A DNA stretch of 64,000 bases from Spirosoma terrae (GTDB lineage Bacteria; Bacteroidota; Bacteroidia; Cytophagales; Spirosomataceae), in assembly GCF_010435915.1 (NCBI RefSeq), contig NZ_JAAFZH010000007.1, positions 124,001-188,000 of the forward strand. Direction: 5' to 3'. The notes beneath the pieces are model-generated. The model searched no databases. It was given only the letters and a program-made list of their open reading frames with translations, and was not told the DNA's origin. Position numbers and translations under genes: made by a program. Positions 16,443 to 24,937 of the stretch are shown here, piece by piece. Each line of letters opens with the position of its first letter. The stretch's first letter is position 1.

Positions 16443-18800
16443 TCATGGCACTTTTACAAAACGCCTGATTACTGCCTGATTTTGACTTTTTGCCTCCACA
16501 AAATAGCTCCCGGCAGTTAAGTGCCCAACATCAATGACAACGGTCTTTTTTTCAGTTACCTGTCTGACAGCCACTCGGCCCAACATATCATACATCACGA
16601 TTTCATAGCCGACGGGGATTCCTTCCACTCGAAGTTCGTTGCTTACCGGATTGGGATAAAGCTGAATCAGATTAGTAATCGGATCTTCTAAGGCGGTAAT
16701 GATTGCCCCCTGCTGTTGTACAACAATCTGTCGCTGCACCCCTCCCCCTGAAACAACCAACGTAGCGCTACGTATCTGAGCTGCTGTATTGGCAGTTGCC
16801 GCTATCACAATTTTCAGGCTACCTGATCCCGCAGAAGGCGTTATAGTTAACCAGGATTGAGTTCCGCTTACGGTCCAGTCGGTGTTTGATGTAATATCAA
16901 CCGAAGCCGTCTGGCGCCCGTCGGCTGTCAGCATTAGGTCCGTAGCAGAAACAGTTAACGATAGCGTAGCACCGGCTTGCGTAATCACAAGGGTTTTGCT
17001 GGTAACTCCACTAGCCAGAAAAGTTAGTATTGCCGTTCTCGACGTAACAGATGCATTAGGCGACACCGTAACAGCTACCGTCTGATTACCTGTCCCTAAC
17101 GATTTATCGACAGTCAGCCACGGTTGCGAACTAGTAACCGACCAACTTGTATTCGACGTTACGTTTACCGATAATGAGTTTACAGACGTAGCATCTACGG
17201 TTAATGCCGTTACCGAAACACCGAGTGTAGGCTGCGCACCAGCTTGGTTTACTGTAATAATCTGATTGATAAAACTGGGCGAAGAAACGGCAACCGTAGC
17301 AGATCTGGATGATAACGATTGATTATCAGAAGCAGTCAACGTAATAACACGATTACCAGTACCCATTCCAGCATCAAGCGTCAACCAGGGCTGTGAGCTA
17401 ACCGCTGTCCAACTGCTGGTTGATGTCACTGTCACCGATATGGGCGCGGCAGAAACGGCATTTACTGTTATCTGATTTGCTGACAGGCTCAGCAGATCTG
17501 GATTCAGATAAGCAAAATCCTCGTCGCTAATCGGGAAATTGAGCGCCCGAAAATCGGCCCGCAGGTCTTTTTGAAAAGCATGCGAAAGCGCAGCCACCAT
17601 CAACGTAGCCCGGAAAGCATCGGCGGTTGGGTTGTTGGTATACTGATTATAGCGTTTTTGCCAATCTGCATTGAAGCGTTGCAAAAAGGCCATCAGTCGT
17701 TTGGTTGGTAATCGATAACCCAGATTCTGCTGTTCGGCATATTCGCAGAACTTATAGGCAATGGTCATAAATGTGGGTAAAGCTTCGTCGCCCGACGTAG
17801 CCGGATCATTCCAGGAAAAAAATCGTTTTCCATCAGCTACGTACTGTTGATGAAATCGTTTTAATACCCCAAAGGAACTTACAAAGCTTTTTTGCAGGCT
17901 AAAAACAATTTCTGCGTCAAATCCATATGATCCGGCTCTGTTTACTAACTCATATCCTGCTGCATGCTGAAAAATCTGGGCTAATGTCTCACTAAAAATA
18001 GCATTGGCATTCCCGTCAATTTTTCCTCCATAAATAAATTGAGCTGGTGTGTTCAGTGTGATATTGTGGCCCATTTCGTGAGCCATGGAAGAAAAATCTG
18101 TGTTACTAATCAATGCGTCACCGGCCCCAAAGGCAACAGGGTCCGTAAACCAGAGCGAATAACCTCCTCCGGCATTAGCATCCCGCAAAACAAACTGTTC
18201 AAATTTCCCATCGAACTGATACGTATTATTATTGACGAAATCATACTCAACAGTGCCTATAACGCTTAGTATGTACTCCAGATCAGATCGGGAAAAGCGG
18301 CCCGTAAAAAAATCATCCGTGAAAGCCGATAAAGTAGACGGTGGCGAATAATGATGAGCCGAAAGTTTTAGGGGACTACTAGGTATGTAAACCCGAAGCT
18401 TTGGATCAATGGCGATTGGCGTTATAACGGGTTTGGTAAAGCCTACTAATACGTCTACTGTATCCCGTTTATTATCAGGATAATTGGCAACTACTTTGGC
18501 CAAATAATTACTTTTCGTAGTTGCATAGGTGTGGGTCTGAGGGAAGAAGCCGTTCGTCGACGTGTTATCTCCCCAAATAAATGTAAATGGCGTAGTTGGC
18601 TGTTGCGAGTCTCCTCCACTAATCGTCACCTGGCCCGTCGTCAAATCAACCTTGTCGGTATACGCCATAAGTGTCGTAAGCTGGCCGCTGATTGATTTCT
18701 TATAATTAAAAGTTTCCGTTTGTCCCTGGGCGGCTGCAACTCCGAACAGAAAGTAAACAACATACAAACAGACCGACGTGCTGACGTTGACGATTTTCAT
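16443..18800 (-). CDS. Secreted zinc metalloprotease with PKD-like, three BACON and T9SS sorting domains
   Basis: 785 residues from the ATG at 18800; the frame is open from 18869, but only this start gives a signal peptide (MKIVNVSTSVCLYVVYFLFGVAAAQG). An N-terminal PKD-like domain has the FTFIWGDNT motif. The catalytic region holds HEMGH at 241-245 with a downstream glutamate near 271, the HExxH...E arrangement of gluzincins such as M60-like peptidases. Three BACON domains follow (about 445-705), each with a W-x(3-5)-Q-x-WL core (SSQPWLT twice, GTQSWLT once) and ending in (V)xQ(A/Q)GA. The last 75 residues are a Por-type C-terminal sorting domain (LYPNPVSNELRVEG...), so it is exported by the type IX system. 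BACON domains usually bind glycans or mucin, hence a glycoprotein-directed surface protease is a fair guess. The exact peptidase family is not certain. Confidence 0.82.
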   Translation of the reverse strand: MKIVNVSTSVCLYVVYFLFGVAAAQGQTETFNYKKSISGQLTTLMAYTDKVDLTTGQVTISGGDSQQPTTPFTFIWGDNTSTNGFFPQTHTYATTKSNYLAKVVANYPDNKRDTVDVLVGFTKPVITPIAIDPKLRVYIPSSPLKLSAHHYSPPSTLSAFTDDFFTGRFSRSDLEYILSVIGTVEYDFVNNNTYQFDGKFEQFVLRDANAGGGYSLWFTDPVAFGAGDALISNTDFSSMAHEMGHNITLNTPAQFIYGGKIDGNANAIFSETLAQIFQHAAGYELVNRAGSYGFDAEIVFSLQKSFVSSFGVLKRFHQQYVADGKRFFSWNDPATSGDEALPTFMTIAYKFCEYAEQQNLGYRLPTKRLMAFLQRFNADWQKRYNQYTNNPTADAFRATLMVAALSHAFQKDLRADFRALNFPISDEDFAYLNPDLLSLSANQITVNAVSAAPISVTVTSTSSWTAVSSQPWLTLDAGMGTGNRVITLTASDNQSLSSRSATVAVSSPSFINQIITVNQAGAQPTLGVSVTALTVDATSVNSLSVNVTSNTSWSVTSSQPWLTVDKSLGTGNQTVAVTVSPNASVTSRTAILTFLASGVTSKTLVITQAGATLSLTVSATDLMLTADGRQTASVDITSNTDWTVSGTQSWLTITPSAGSGSLKIVIAATANTAAQIRSATLVVSGGGVQRQIVVQQQGAIITALEDPITNLIQLYPNPVSNELRVEGIPVGYEIVMYDMLGRVAVRQVTEKKTVVIDVGHLTAGSYFVEAKSQNQAVIRRFVKVP

Positions 18801-19092
18801 AATAAAAGGGTGTGGATAGTAGTGCTTCACTGCAACTGATAGTGAACAGATGTACGAGTATCTTAGCACACCAAGTAGTCAAATGTGTCTCAAAATTCCA
18901 AACTACATATATGTAAGTCAATCCCCCAAACGGGGGGGGTTCTGCCTGGCAATTTCTCGGCAGTTATAGGGCAAGTTATGAATCCGCATGTACTTTCATA
19001 ACTTGCAGTTATAGACCATAAGCAAAAGTTGGCCTTCATCCGAACTCATCAGGCCTAAATTTCCTTTATCATTGTACTTGGAATTGTCAGTT

Positions 19093-19117
19093 ACGCCGGA
19101 ATTCATCGGCGTTTTTG
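19093..19117 (+). terminator. Leader hairpin upstream of sulfite reductase gene
   Basis: ACGCCG (19093-19098) pairs with CGGCGT (19107-19112) and is followed by a T run. The loop contains TTCAT, as does the hairpin at 9052, and lies 26 nt before the shared motif. It could be an attenuator. Confidence 0.5.
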
Positions 19118-19132
19118 TTTAAACAAAGTAGA

Positions 19133-19147
19133 CTATTAAATCTATAG
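19133..19147 (+). promoter_or_regulatory. Sulfur-operon leader motif, copy 2
   Basis: CTATTAAATCTATAG matches copy 1 (9094-9108) at 11 of 15 positions, with the whole CTAT...ATAG frame kept, and also ends 12 nt before its start codon (19160). Confidence 0.5.
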
Positions 19148-19159
19148 ACAATAGTAGTT

Positions 19160-21304
19160 ATGTCTGTTCAACTTACCGATAACGTTAGTCAGGCCGCCCG
19201 TCGAGACATTCTGGATCTGGAGAAAAAAATCAGTTCATTCCAGTCCGGCAACATTGCCGATGAGGCATTTCGAAAATTTCGTCTAACACGGGGTGTGTAT
19301 GGTCAGCGTCAGCCGGGAGTACAGATGATCCGGATTAAACTCCCACATGGACGTATCACGGCTGATCAGTTAACCCGAATTGCTGATTTGTCTGACAAAT
19401 ACGCTACGGGCAATCTACATGCTACTACCCGGCAGGATATTCAGCTCCACTTTGTTAAGTTAGCCGATTCCCCTCAGCTATGGGCAGACCTGGAAGATGC
19501 AGGCATTACGTTGAAAGAAGCTTGCGGGAACACGGTACGTAACGTAACAGGTTCGGCTCGGGCCGGTGTTGATCCAGAAGAACCATTCGATATTACTCCC
19601 TACGCCTACTCCATTTTTGACTATTTCCTGCGCAATCCAATTTGCCAGGATATGGGTCGGAAATTTAAAATTTCCGTTTCGTCGAGTGAGAAGGATTCCG
19701 CTTACGGCTACATGCACGATGTAGGTTTGATTCCTCGCGTTCGGGACGGCAAACGCGGCTTTAAGGTATTAGTGGGCGGTGGTCTAGGAGCCCAGCCTTT
19801 CCCTGCTCAAACGGCTAGTGAATTTATAGAAGAAGAACGTATCATTCCATTCATCGAGGGTGTTATTCGGGTGTTCGACCGTTACGGCGAACGCCAGAAA
19901 CGGCACAAAGCCCGGATGAAGTATTTGTTGAATGATATTGGTCTGGAGGAGTTACTCCGCCGGGTAGAAGAAGAAACGCCTGCTCTTCGCGTAAAAGAAT
20001 ACAACATCGAAACGGTATCCTACGACGTTGCTGACCAGTATCCAGCTCGTCCCGAAGCCAGTAACGCTACGCTGGAGAGCGAAAACACCAAACTCAACCG
20101 CTGGTTTAAAACCAACGTTTTTGAGCAAAGGCAGGCTGGTTGGTATGCTGTTCAGCTCCGGGTATTGCTCGGCGATATGCATTCCGATACGGCCCGCGCG
20201 CTGGCTCAGCTGGTTAAACAATACGCAGCCGACGATATTCGGGTGACGGTCAATCAGGGTTATCTGCTACGTTACGTTCGTCCGGAAAATCTCGTCGCCC
20301 TTTTCGAAGCGCTTGACGCTTTAGGATTAGCCGAGCCCGGTTTCGACACAACGGCCGACATTACCACCTGCCCCGGTACGGATACGTGTAATCTGGCCAT
20401 TTCGAGCAGCTACGGCATTACCCGCGCGCTGGAAACCATGATGCACGACGAGTTCCCGGATCTGGTTTTTAACGACGATATCAAGATCAAGATTTCGGGC
20501 TGCATGAATGGCTGCGGCCAGCACTCCGTTGCCAATATTGGTTACCACGGTTCGTCGCTTAAGAATGGGGCTTACGTGTTGCCAGCGTTGCAGGTATTAT
20601 TGGGAGGTGGCTTTAATGGTAAAGGCGAAGGTCTGATTGCCGATAAAGTCATCAAAATTCCGAGCAAACGCGGCCCTGATTCATTACGTTATTTGTTACG
20701 CGATTACGAAGCGAATGGCTTCGATGGAGAATATTATAGCGACTACTACGCTCGGCAGGGTAAAAACTATTTTTATCAGTTATTAAAGCCGCTGGCTGAT
20801 CTTAAATCATTAGTAGACAGCGATTATATTGACTGGGATCATACCGAACAGTACGTTACGGAAGTTGGTATTGGCGAATGCGCCAGCGTCTTGATCGATC
20901 TGGTAGCCACTACGTTAACGGAAGCCAGCGAAAAACTGGGCTGGTCGCGGGAAGCATTCACAGACGGTCGTTGGTCAGACGCGATCTACCATGCTTATAA
21001 CGTGTTCATTACGGGAGCCAGAGCAGCGTTAATGAGTCGCGATATTCCTACCAACACCCAGCATGGTATTGTGAGCGATTTCGATAAGAACTTCGCAGGC
21101 GAGCCTGATTTCCACCAGGCAGAAGGCGATTTCAAAGCCTCGGTTTTTGGTATTAATAAACAGGAGCCGTCGGAATTATTCGCGCGTCAGTTTATTGCAC
21201 AGGCCGAAGCCTTTCTGCAAGCGGTTCAGGCGTATCGCGAAACGCAAATTGCTCAGGAAGGAATGCCTGAGTTACAGGAACTAACGCAAGCCCAAGACAG
21301 CTAG
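19160..21304 (+). CDS. cysI: Siroheme sulfite (or nitrite) reductase with HEPN-like C-terminal extension
   Basis: 714 residues. Residues 1-560 are the doubled ferredoxin-type nitrite/sulfite reductase fold; the second half has the cluster ligands Cys404-x5-Cys410 (TCPGTDTC) and Cys448-x3-Cys452 (SGCMNGC) that carry the [4Fe-4S]-siroheme centre. TTRQDIQLHFV (89-99) is the substrate-side arginine block. It reduces sulfite to sulfide by six electrons; nitrite cannot be excluded, but the neighbours (cobA, and cysHDN in operon 1) point to sulfite. No flavoprotein subunit is nearby, so ferredoxin may be the donor. Residues about 590-700 are an added helical domain (YHAYNVFITGARAALMSRD...NTQHGIVSDF) resembling HEPN domains; Arg627 and His635 are 8 apart, not the RX4H spacing, so it may lack RNase activity. 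Confidence 0.9.
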   Translation: MSVQLTDNVSQAARRDILDLEKKISSFQSGNIADEAFRKFRLTRGVYGQRQPGVQMIRIKLPHGRITADQLTRIADLSDKYATGNLHATTRQDIQLHFVKLADSPQLWADLEDAGITLKEACGNTVRNVTGSARAGVDPEEPFDITPYAYSIFDYFLRNPICQDMGRKFKISVSSSEKDSAYGYMHDVGLIPRVRDGKRGFKVLVGGGLGAQPFPAQTASEFIEEERIIPFIEGVIRVFDRYGERQKRHKARMKYLLNDIGLEELLRRVEEETPALRVKEYNIETVSYDVADQYPARPEASNATLESENTKLNRWFKTNVFEQRQAGWYAVQLRVLLGDMHSDTARALAQLVKQYAADDIRVTVNQGYLLRYVRPENLVALFEALDALGLAEPGFDTTADITTCPGTDTCNLAISSSYGITRALETMMHDEFPDLVFNDDIKIKISGCMNGCGQHSVANIGYHGSSLKNGAYVLPALQVLLGGGFNGKGEGLIADKVIKIPSKRGPDSLRYLLRDYEANGFDGEYYSDYYARQGKNYFYQLLKPLADLKSLVDSDYIDWDHTEQYVTEVGIGECASVLIDLVATTLTEASEKLGWSREAFTDGRWSDAIYHAYNVFITGARAALMSRDIPTNTQHGIVSDFDKNFAGEPDFHQAEGDFKASVFGINKQEPSELFARQFIAQAEAFLQAVQAYRETQIAQEGMPELQELTQAQDS

Positions 21305-21312
21305 AAAGTTAT

Positions 21313-21358
21313 GTATGAAGTATGGTGTAAATAAAACAACATATACCATAGTTCATAC
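21313..21358 (+). repeat. Intercistronic imperfect inverted repeat, cysI to cobA
   Basis: Arms 21313-21329 and 21342-21358 pair over 17 positions with one mismatch and one G-U. It starts 8 nt after the reductase stop and ends 20 nt before the cobA ATG. It has no T run and may affect the relative expression of the two genes. Confidence 0.5.
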
Positions 21359-21378
21359 TTCCCTTATTGCACATTCGA

Positions 21379-22131
21379 ATGAAACTAACTCTCGTGGGAG
21401 CCGGTCCTGGTGACCCTGATTTAATAACAGTTAAGGGAATTAAAGCGCTTAAACAGGCTGATGTAGTCATGTATGACGCGCTCGTTCACCCAGATCTACT
21501 TGATTATTGCCGCCCTGATGCGCTAAAAGTATACGTTGGCAAACGACGCGGTGCGTACTCCTGCGTACAAGAGGAAATTAACCCGTTGATTGTTCATTAC
21601 GCTCAGCAGTACGGTCATGTTGTCCGGCTTAAAGGGGGAGATTCGTTTGTATTTGGCCGTGGTTATGAAGAAGTAGAATTTGCGCGTGAACAGGGTATTG
21701 AAACCGCTGTTATTCCTGGCTTATCCAGCAGTTACGCGGTTCCGGCTGCGGCTGGCATTCCACTGACGACTCGGGGCATTTCAGAAAGTTTCTGGGTTGT
21801 AACGGGAACAACAAAAGCGGGTCAACTGTCGAGCGATCTTGGTTTAGCGGCCCAATCGTCAGCAACCGTAGTGATCCTGATGGGCATGCATAAACTAGCC
21901 GACATCATGGCTGTTTTTTCAGAATGCGGCAAAGCCGAAACGCCCGTAGCCATTATTCAGAACGGTACGCTCCCAGACCAGCAACTGGTCACTGGCCATG
22001 TGTCGGATATCGTTACTAGAACGGAAGAGGCCGGCGTTGGCAATCCGGCTATCATTGTCGTTGGTGAAGTTGCGAAACTGGCGCCTTCTGACATCGTTAC
22101 GTTGACCAATCAGGTACAATCAAGTCTTTAG
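21379..22131 (+). CDS. cobA: Uroporphyrinogen-III C-methyltransferase (siroheme synthesis)
   Basis: 250 residues from the ATG at 21379; an in-frame TTG at 21367 is a poorer start. It makes precorrin-2 from uroporphyrinogen III with two SAM. Family motifs: LVGAGPGDPDLITVKG at the N-terminus, DALVHPDLL, VRLKGGDSFVFGRGYEE, the PGLSSSYAVPAAAGIPLTTRG loop, and VVILMGMHKL. It is the single-domain SUMT form, without the dehydrogenase/ferrochelatase part of CysG, so the next siroheme steps must be encoded elsewhere. Placed after the siroheme-dependent reductase, it supplies that cofactor. Confidence 0.95.
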   Translation: MKLTLVGAGPGDPDLITVKGIKALKQADVVMYDALVHPDLLDYCRPDALKVYVGKRRGAYSCVQEEINPLIVHYAQQYGHVVRLKGGDSFVFGRGYEEVEFAREQGIETAVIPGLSSSYAVPAAAGIPLTTRGISESFWVVTGTTKAGQLSSDLGLAAQSSATVVILMGMHKLADIMAVFSECGKAETPVAIIQNGTLPDQQLVTGHVSDIVTRTEEAGVGNPAIIVVGEVAKLAPSDIVTLTNQVQSSL

Positions 22132-22180
22132 GACGTACCGGATTATATTTCCCTCCCGAATAGAACACTATTAATTTCTC

Positions 22181-22218
22181 AAAAAAGCAACCAGACTAAA
22201 AAACCTGGTTGCTTTTTT
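22181..22218 (+). terminator. Intrinsic terminator after cobA
   Basis: Arms 22181-22194 and 22205-22218 pair perfectly over 14 bp (A6 GCAACCAG with CTGGTTGC T6), the T run forming part of the arm. It ends operon 2. Confidence 0.85.
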
Positions 22219-22242
22219 ATTGCCTATCGACCAGTCAGATTG

Positions 22243-22283
22243 TGAGCGTTTCAACAAAGCACCTTTGAGCGTTTCAACAAAGC
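22243..22283 (+). promoter_or_regulatory. Direct repeat of 18 bp upstream of the SDR pair
   Basis: TGAGCGTTTCAACAAAGC occurs at 22243-22260 and again at 22266-22283, 23 bp apart (about two helical turns). It lies about 50 nt before the first SDR gene. The AraC-type gene at 24123 in the same cluster makes it a plausible activator site, since AraC proteins often bind direct repeats. Confidence 0.55.
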
Positions 22284-22331
22284 CGACCGCTTAAAAAGAG
22301 CTGAACTTTGTCAAAAATAAAAACGAAGACA

Positions 22332-23213
22332 ATGACAAAAGTTTGGTTTATTACAGGAAGTTCGCGCGGTCTTGGCCGCAGTCTTACAGAAGCAGTATTG
22401 GCTAATGGTGATAACGTAGTGGCAACGGCTCGTAATCCAGAGCAGTTGAAGGAGTTGGCTGAACTATACCCAGATCAGTTGTATCCATTACAGCTAGACG
22501 TAACCAAGAAGGATCAAATTAACGTAGCTGTTGAACAAACCATCAACCGTTTTGGCTGGATTGACGTGCTGGTCAACAATGCCGGATTTGGTATCATTGG
22601 CGCAGCGGAAGCCTTTAGCGATGAGCAGGTACGTAGCCAGCTAGACACCAACCTATACGCTCCTATCGAAATCACCCGCGCAGTGCTGCCCCATATGCGC
22701 AAACAACGGTCGGGGCGGATTCTCCAGATCAGCTCGATTGGCGGTCGGGTTGGCAATCCCGGTTTAACGATGTATCAGGCGGCTAAATTTGGCTTAGGCG
22801 GATTTACCGAAGCGCTCGCTAAAGAAGTGGCGCAACTAGGCATCTATGTTACGTCGGTAGAGCCAGGCGGCTTCCGTACCGATTGGGCTGGCGATTCAAT
22901 GACCTACGCGCCATACGTAGACGGATACGAACAAACCGTAAATCAGCGGGCCGATTTCTTTAAAGGCGGAACATACATTCCAGTAGGTGATCCTGTTAAA
23001 GCAGCCAGCGCCATGGTCAGTCTGGCCAATCATCCCGAACCACCCGTACATCTCGTGCTGGGCAGCGAAGCCGTTGCCATTCTAAAACAGGCCGACTCAG
23101 TACGTCAGGCCGAATTAGAAAAATGGCTGCCCGTTAGTCTGTCCACAGATCACAACGAAGCAACCAATTTTCTGGACACGGAAATCGGTAAATCATTCAT
23201 CACCAGCAAATAG
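22332..23213 (+). CDS. Short-chain dehydrogenase/reductase (SDR)
   Basis: 293 residues from the ATG at 22332; a TTG in frame at 22308 is less likely. Classical SDR: TGSSRGLG cofactor loop near the N-terminus, LDVT, NNAGFG, catalytic Ser in ISSIGGR and Tyr-x3-Lys in YQAAKFG. An arginine after the first strand (TARNPEQ) suggests NADPH. The C-terminus (HLVLGSEAVAIL) is typical of the subgroup near oxidoreductases of unknown substrate. One base separates it from the next SDR gene, so the two are co-expressed. Substrate unknown. Confidence 0.88.
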   Translation: MTKVWFITGSSRGLGRSLTEAVLANGDNVVATARNPEQLKELAELYPDQLYPLQLDVTKKDQINVAVEQTINRFGWIDVLVNNAGFGIIGAAEAFSDEQVRSQLDTNLYAPIEITRAVLPHMRKQRSGRILQISSIGGRVGNPGLTMYQAAKFGLGGFTEALAKEVAQLGIYVTSVEPGGFRTDWAGDSMTYAPYVDGYEQTVNQRADFFKGGTYIPVGDPVKAASAMVSLANHPEPPVHLVLGSEAVAILKQADSVRQAELEKWLPVSLSTDHNEATNFLDTEIGKSFITSK

Positions 23214-23214
23214 T

Positions 23215-24054
23215 ATGAATAAAACCATATTAATAACCGGATCATCATCGGGTATCGGTAAAGCCGCAGCCCTCAAGTTTGCCAGAGAAGGCTGGAACGT
23301 AATAGCTACCATGCGTAGCCCCGAACTCGAACAGCAACTCACGGCGCTTCCTAATGTATTTGTAACCCAACTGGATGTCCAAAACTCCGCATCCATTCAG
23401 AAAGCAGTTCAGGATGGACTAGACCGTTTTGGCCAGATCGATGCTGTTATCAATAATGCGGGCTATGGACAGAATGGCATTTTTGAAGCCATAACTCCCG
23501 AACAAATTCAGAAGCAGTTCGAGGTGAATGTATTTGGCGTCATGAACGTAACGCGGGCTCTGCTTCCGCATTTTCGACAACGTAAAGCTGGCTTGATCCT
23601 CAATATCAGCTCAGGAGCTGGTCGGTTCACGTTACCTATGCTTTCGCTGTACTGTGCGTCGAAGTTTGCGCTGGAAGGTTTCTCCGAAGCGCTTTCCTAT
23701 GAGCTTTCTTCGCAGAATATCGTCGTAAAAATTATCGAGCCAGGTGGCACCGAAACCAATTTCAGCAACGTAACACGCGAAGAGTTTGCTCATAACGACA
23801 CCTTAACCGATTACGATGCTTTTGTCGACGCTGCCAATACCATGTTCGCGGGCATGATTGCTGCCCGGCTTGTTACAGCCGACGACGTAGCCGACGCTAT
23901 ATACGAGGCAGCCACCGACGGAACAAACACGCTACGGTACGCCATTGGCAACGATGATTTCAAAAAGCGTATTCTCGCCAGACAACAAATGCCCGATCAG
24001 GAGTACATCCAGTTCATTAAGCAGGGGTATACCCGATTTATGGCCGTGAATTGA
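23215..24054 (+). CDS. Short-chain dehydrogenase/reductase (SDR)
   Basis: 279 residues. TGSSSGIGKA (cofactor loop), LDVQ, NNAGYGQNG, catalytic Ser in ISSGAGRF and Tyr-x3-Lys in YCASKFALEGF. It is a paralogue of the gene just upstream and starts one base after its stop. MRSPEL after the second strand again suggests NADPH. The pair followed by an AraC regulator looks like a small inducible redox unit; the substrate cannot be told. Confidence 0.88.
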   Translation: MNKTILITGSSSGIGKAAALKFAREGWNVIATMRSPELEQQLTALPNVFVTQLDVQNSASIQKAVQDGLDRFGQIDAVINNAGYGQNGIFEAITPEQIQKQFEVNVFGVMNVTRALLPHFRQRKAGLILNISSGAGRFTLPMLSLYCASKFALEGFSEALSYELSSQNIVVKIIEPGGTETNFSNVTREEFAHNDTLTDYDAFVDAANTMFAGMIAARLVTADDVADAIYEAATDGTNTLRYAIGNDDFKKRILARQQMPDQEYIQFIKQGYTRFMAVN

Positions 24055-24065
24055 TCTAATTCACC

Positions 24066-24101
24066 CTCAGCATGGTTATCATTGATGATAACCATGCTGA
24101 G
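24066..24101 (+). terminator. Perfect hairpin between SDR and AraC genes
   Basis: Arms 24066-24081 and 24086-24101 are exact reverse complements (16 bp), loop TTGA. It starts 12 nt after the SDR stop. No T run follows, so termination is likely but not certain. A CTACGT site follows at 24109. Confidence 0.6.
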
Positions 24102-24122
24102 TAGCTTGCTACGTTCTGCCTT

Positions 24123-24929
24123 ATGACACTACAGGAAGACACCAAAAATTTGCCTCCAATTACGTATTCATGCTATTTTGCCAGGAGCCGAGAAGGCGAG
24201 CAGTTTGTCAAGGAACATGTATTCAGCTATCAGATTTCGGGTTCACTTATCATGAATGACGGCGATAAGGTTTTGAGCAGCCATCCGGGCGACTTTCGAT
24301 TGACCAGAAGAGCCCACCTGCTTAAATTCCTGAAGATGCCGCCCGAAGGAGGTGAGTTTAAATCGTTGTCGATTTATCTCGATCAGGAGACGCTACGGAA
24401 GTTTAGTCTTGATTATGGTTTTACCGCCGATAACTACCAGCCTACTGATGCCGTCATCGCCTTAAAACCGGATTCACTGTTTAAAAGCTTTATGGATTCG
24501 TTGCAGCCTTATCAGCAACTGACGCAGCCGGGCAACGAAAAGCTACTGGCTTTGAAACAGCAAGAGGCCATTTTCCTGTTGCTGAAGGTAAATCCTGACC
24601 TAAAAAACGTCTTGTTCGATTTTGCCGATCCGGGTAAGATTGATCTGGAAGCGTTTATGAACAGGAATTTTCACTTTAACGTGGAACTGAAACGATTTGC
24701 CTACCTGACCGGCCGAAGTCTGGCTACATTTAAGCGGGATTTTGAGCGAATATTCCATAACTCTCCCAGCCGCTGGTTGCAGCAAAGAAGGCTTCAGGAA
24801 GCACATTATTTGATTAAGGAACAGCGAAAAGCTCCCTCGGATGTGTATCTGGAATTAGGATTTGAAGACCTGTCGCACTTCTCGTTTGCTTTTAAGAAAA
24901 TGTATGGCATCGCTCCGTCAAAACTGTAA
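24123..24929 (+). CDS. AraC-family transcriptional regulator
   Basis: 268 residues. The N-terminal half (1-160) is a ligand or dimer domain of the AraC type that I cannot assign further (YQISGSLIMNDGDKVLSSHPGDFRL suggests a cupin strand set). The C-terminal 100 residues are the double helix-turn-helix: RFAYLTGRSLATFKRDFERIF...PSRWLQQRRLQEAHYLI and VYLELGFEDLSHFSFAFKKMYGIAPSKL, the second being the conserved AraC signature. It lies behind the two SDR genes and may control them, perhaps through the direct repeat at 22243-22283; that link is inference. Confidence 0.9.
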   Translation: MTLQEDTKNLPPITYSCYFARSREGEQFVKEHVFSYQISGSLIMNDGDKVLSSHPGDFRLTRRAHLLKFLKMPPEGGEFKSLSIYLDQETLRKFSLDYGFTADNYQPTDAVIALKPDSLFKSFMDSLQPYQQLTQPGNEKLLALKQQEAIFLLLKVNPDLKNVLFDFADPGKIDLEAFMNRNFHFNVELKRFAYLTGRSLATFKRDFERIFHNSPSRWLQQRRLQEAHYLIKEQRKAPSDVYLELGFEDLSHFSFAFKKMYGIAPSKL

Positions 24930-24937
24930 CTTGTTAA

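Larger units (their letters stand above)
18801..19159. other. Non-coding spacer between metalloprotease and sulfite reductase genes
   Basis: No gene is visible. It contains a C5-AAA-C-G8 tract (18923-18939), a 10-bp direct repeat GCAGTTATAG (18960 and 19005) enclosing an 11-bp inverted repeat (18971-18981 with 18996-19006), a terminator-like hairpin (19093-19112), the perfect palindrome TTTGTTTAAACAAA (19114-19127) and the sulfur leader motif (19133-19147). A weak -7-like TACTTG ends at 19080; no good -33 is seen. The right half is best read as the promoter and leader of operon 2. Confidence 0.65.
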
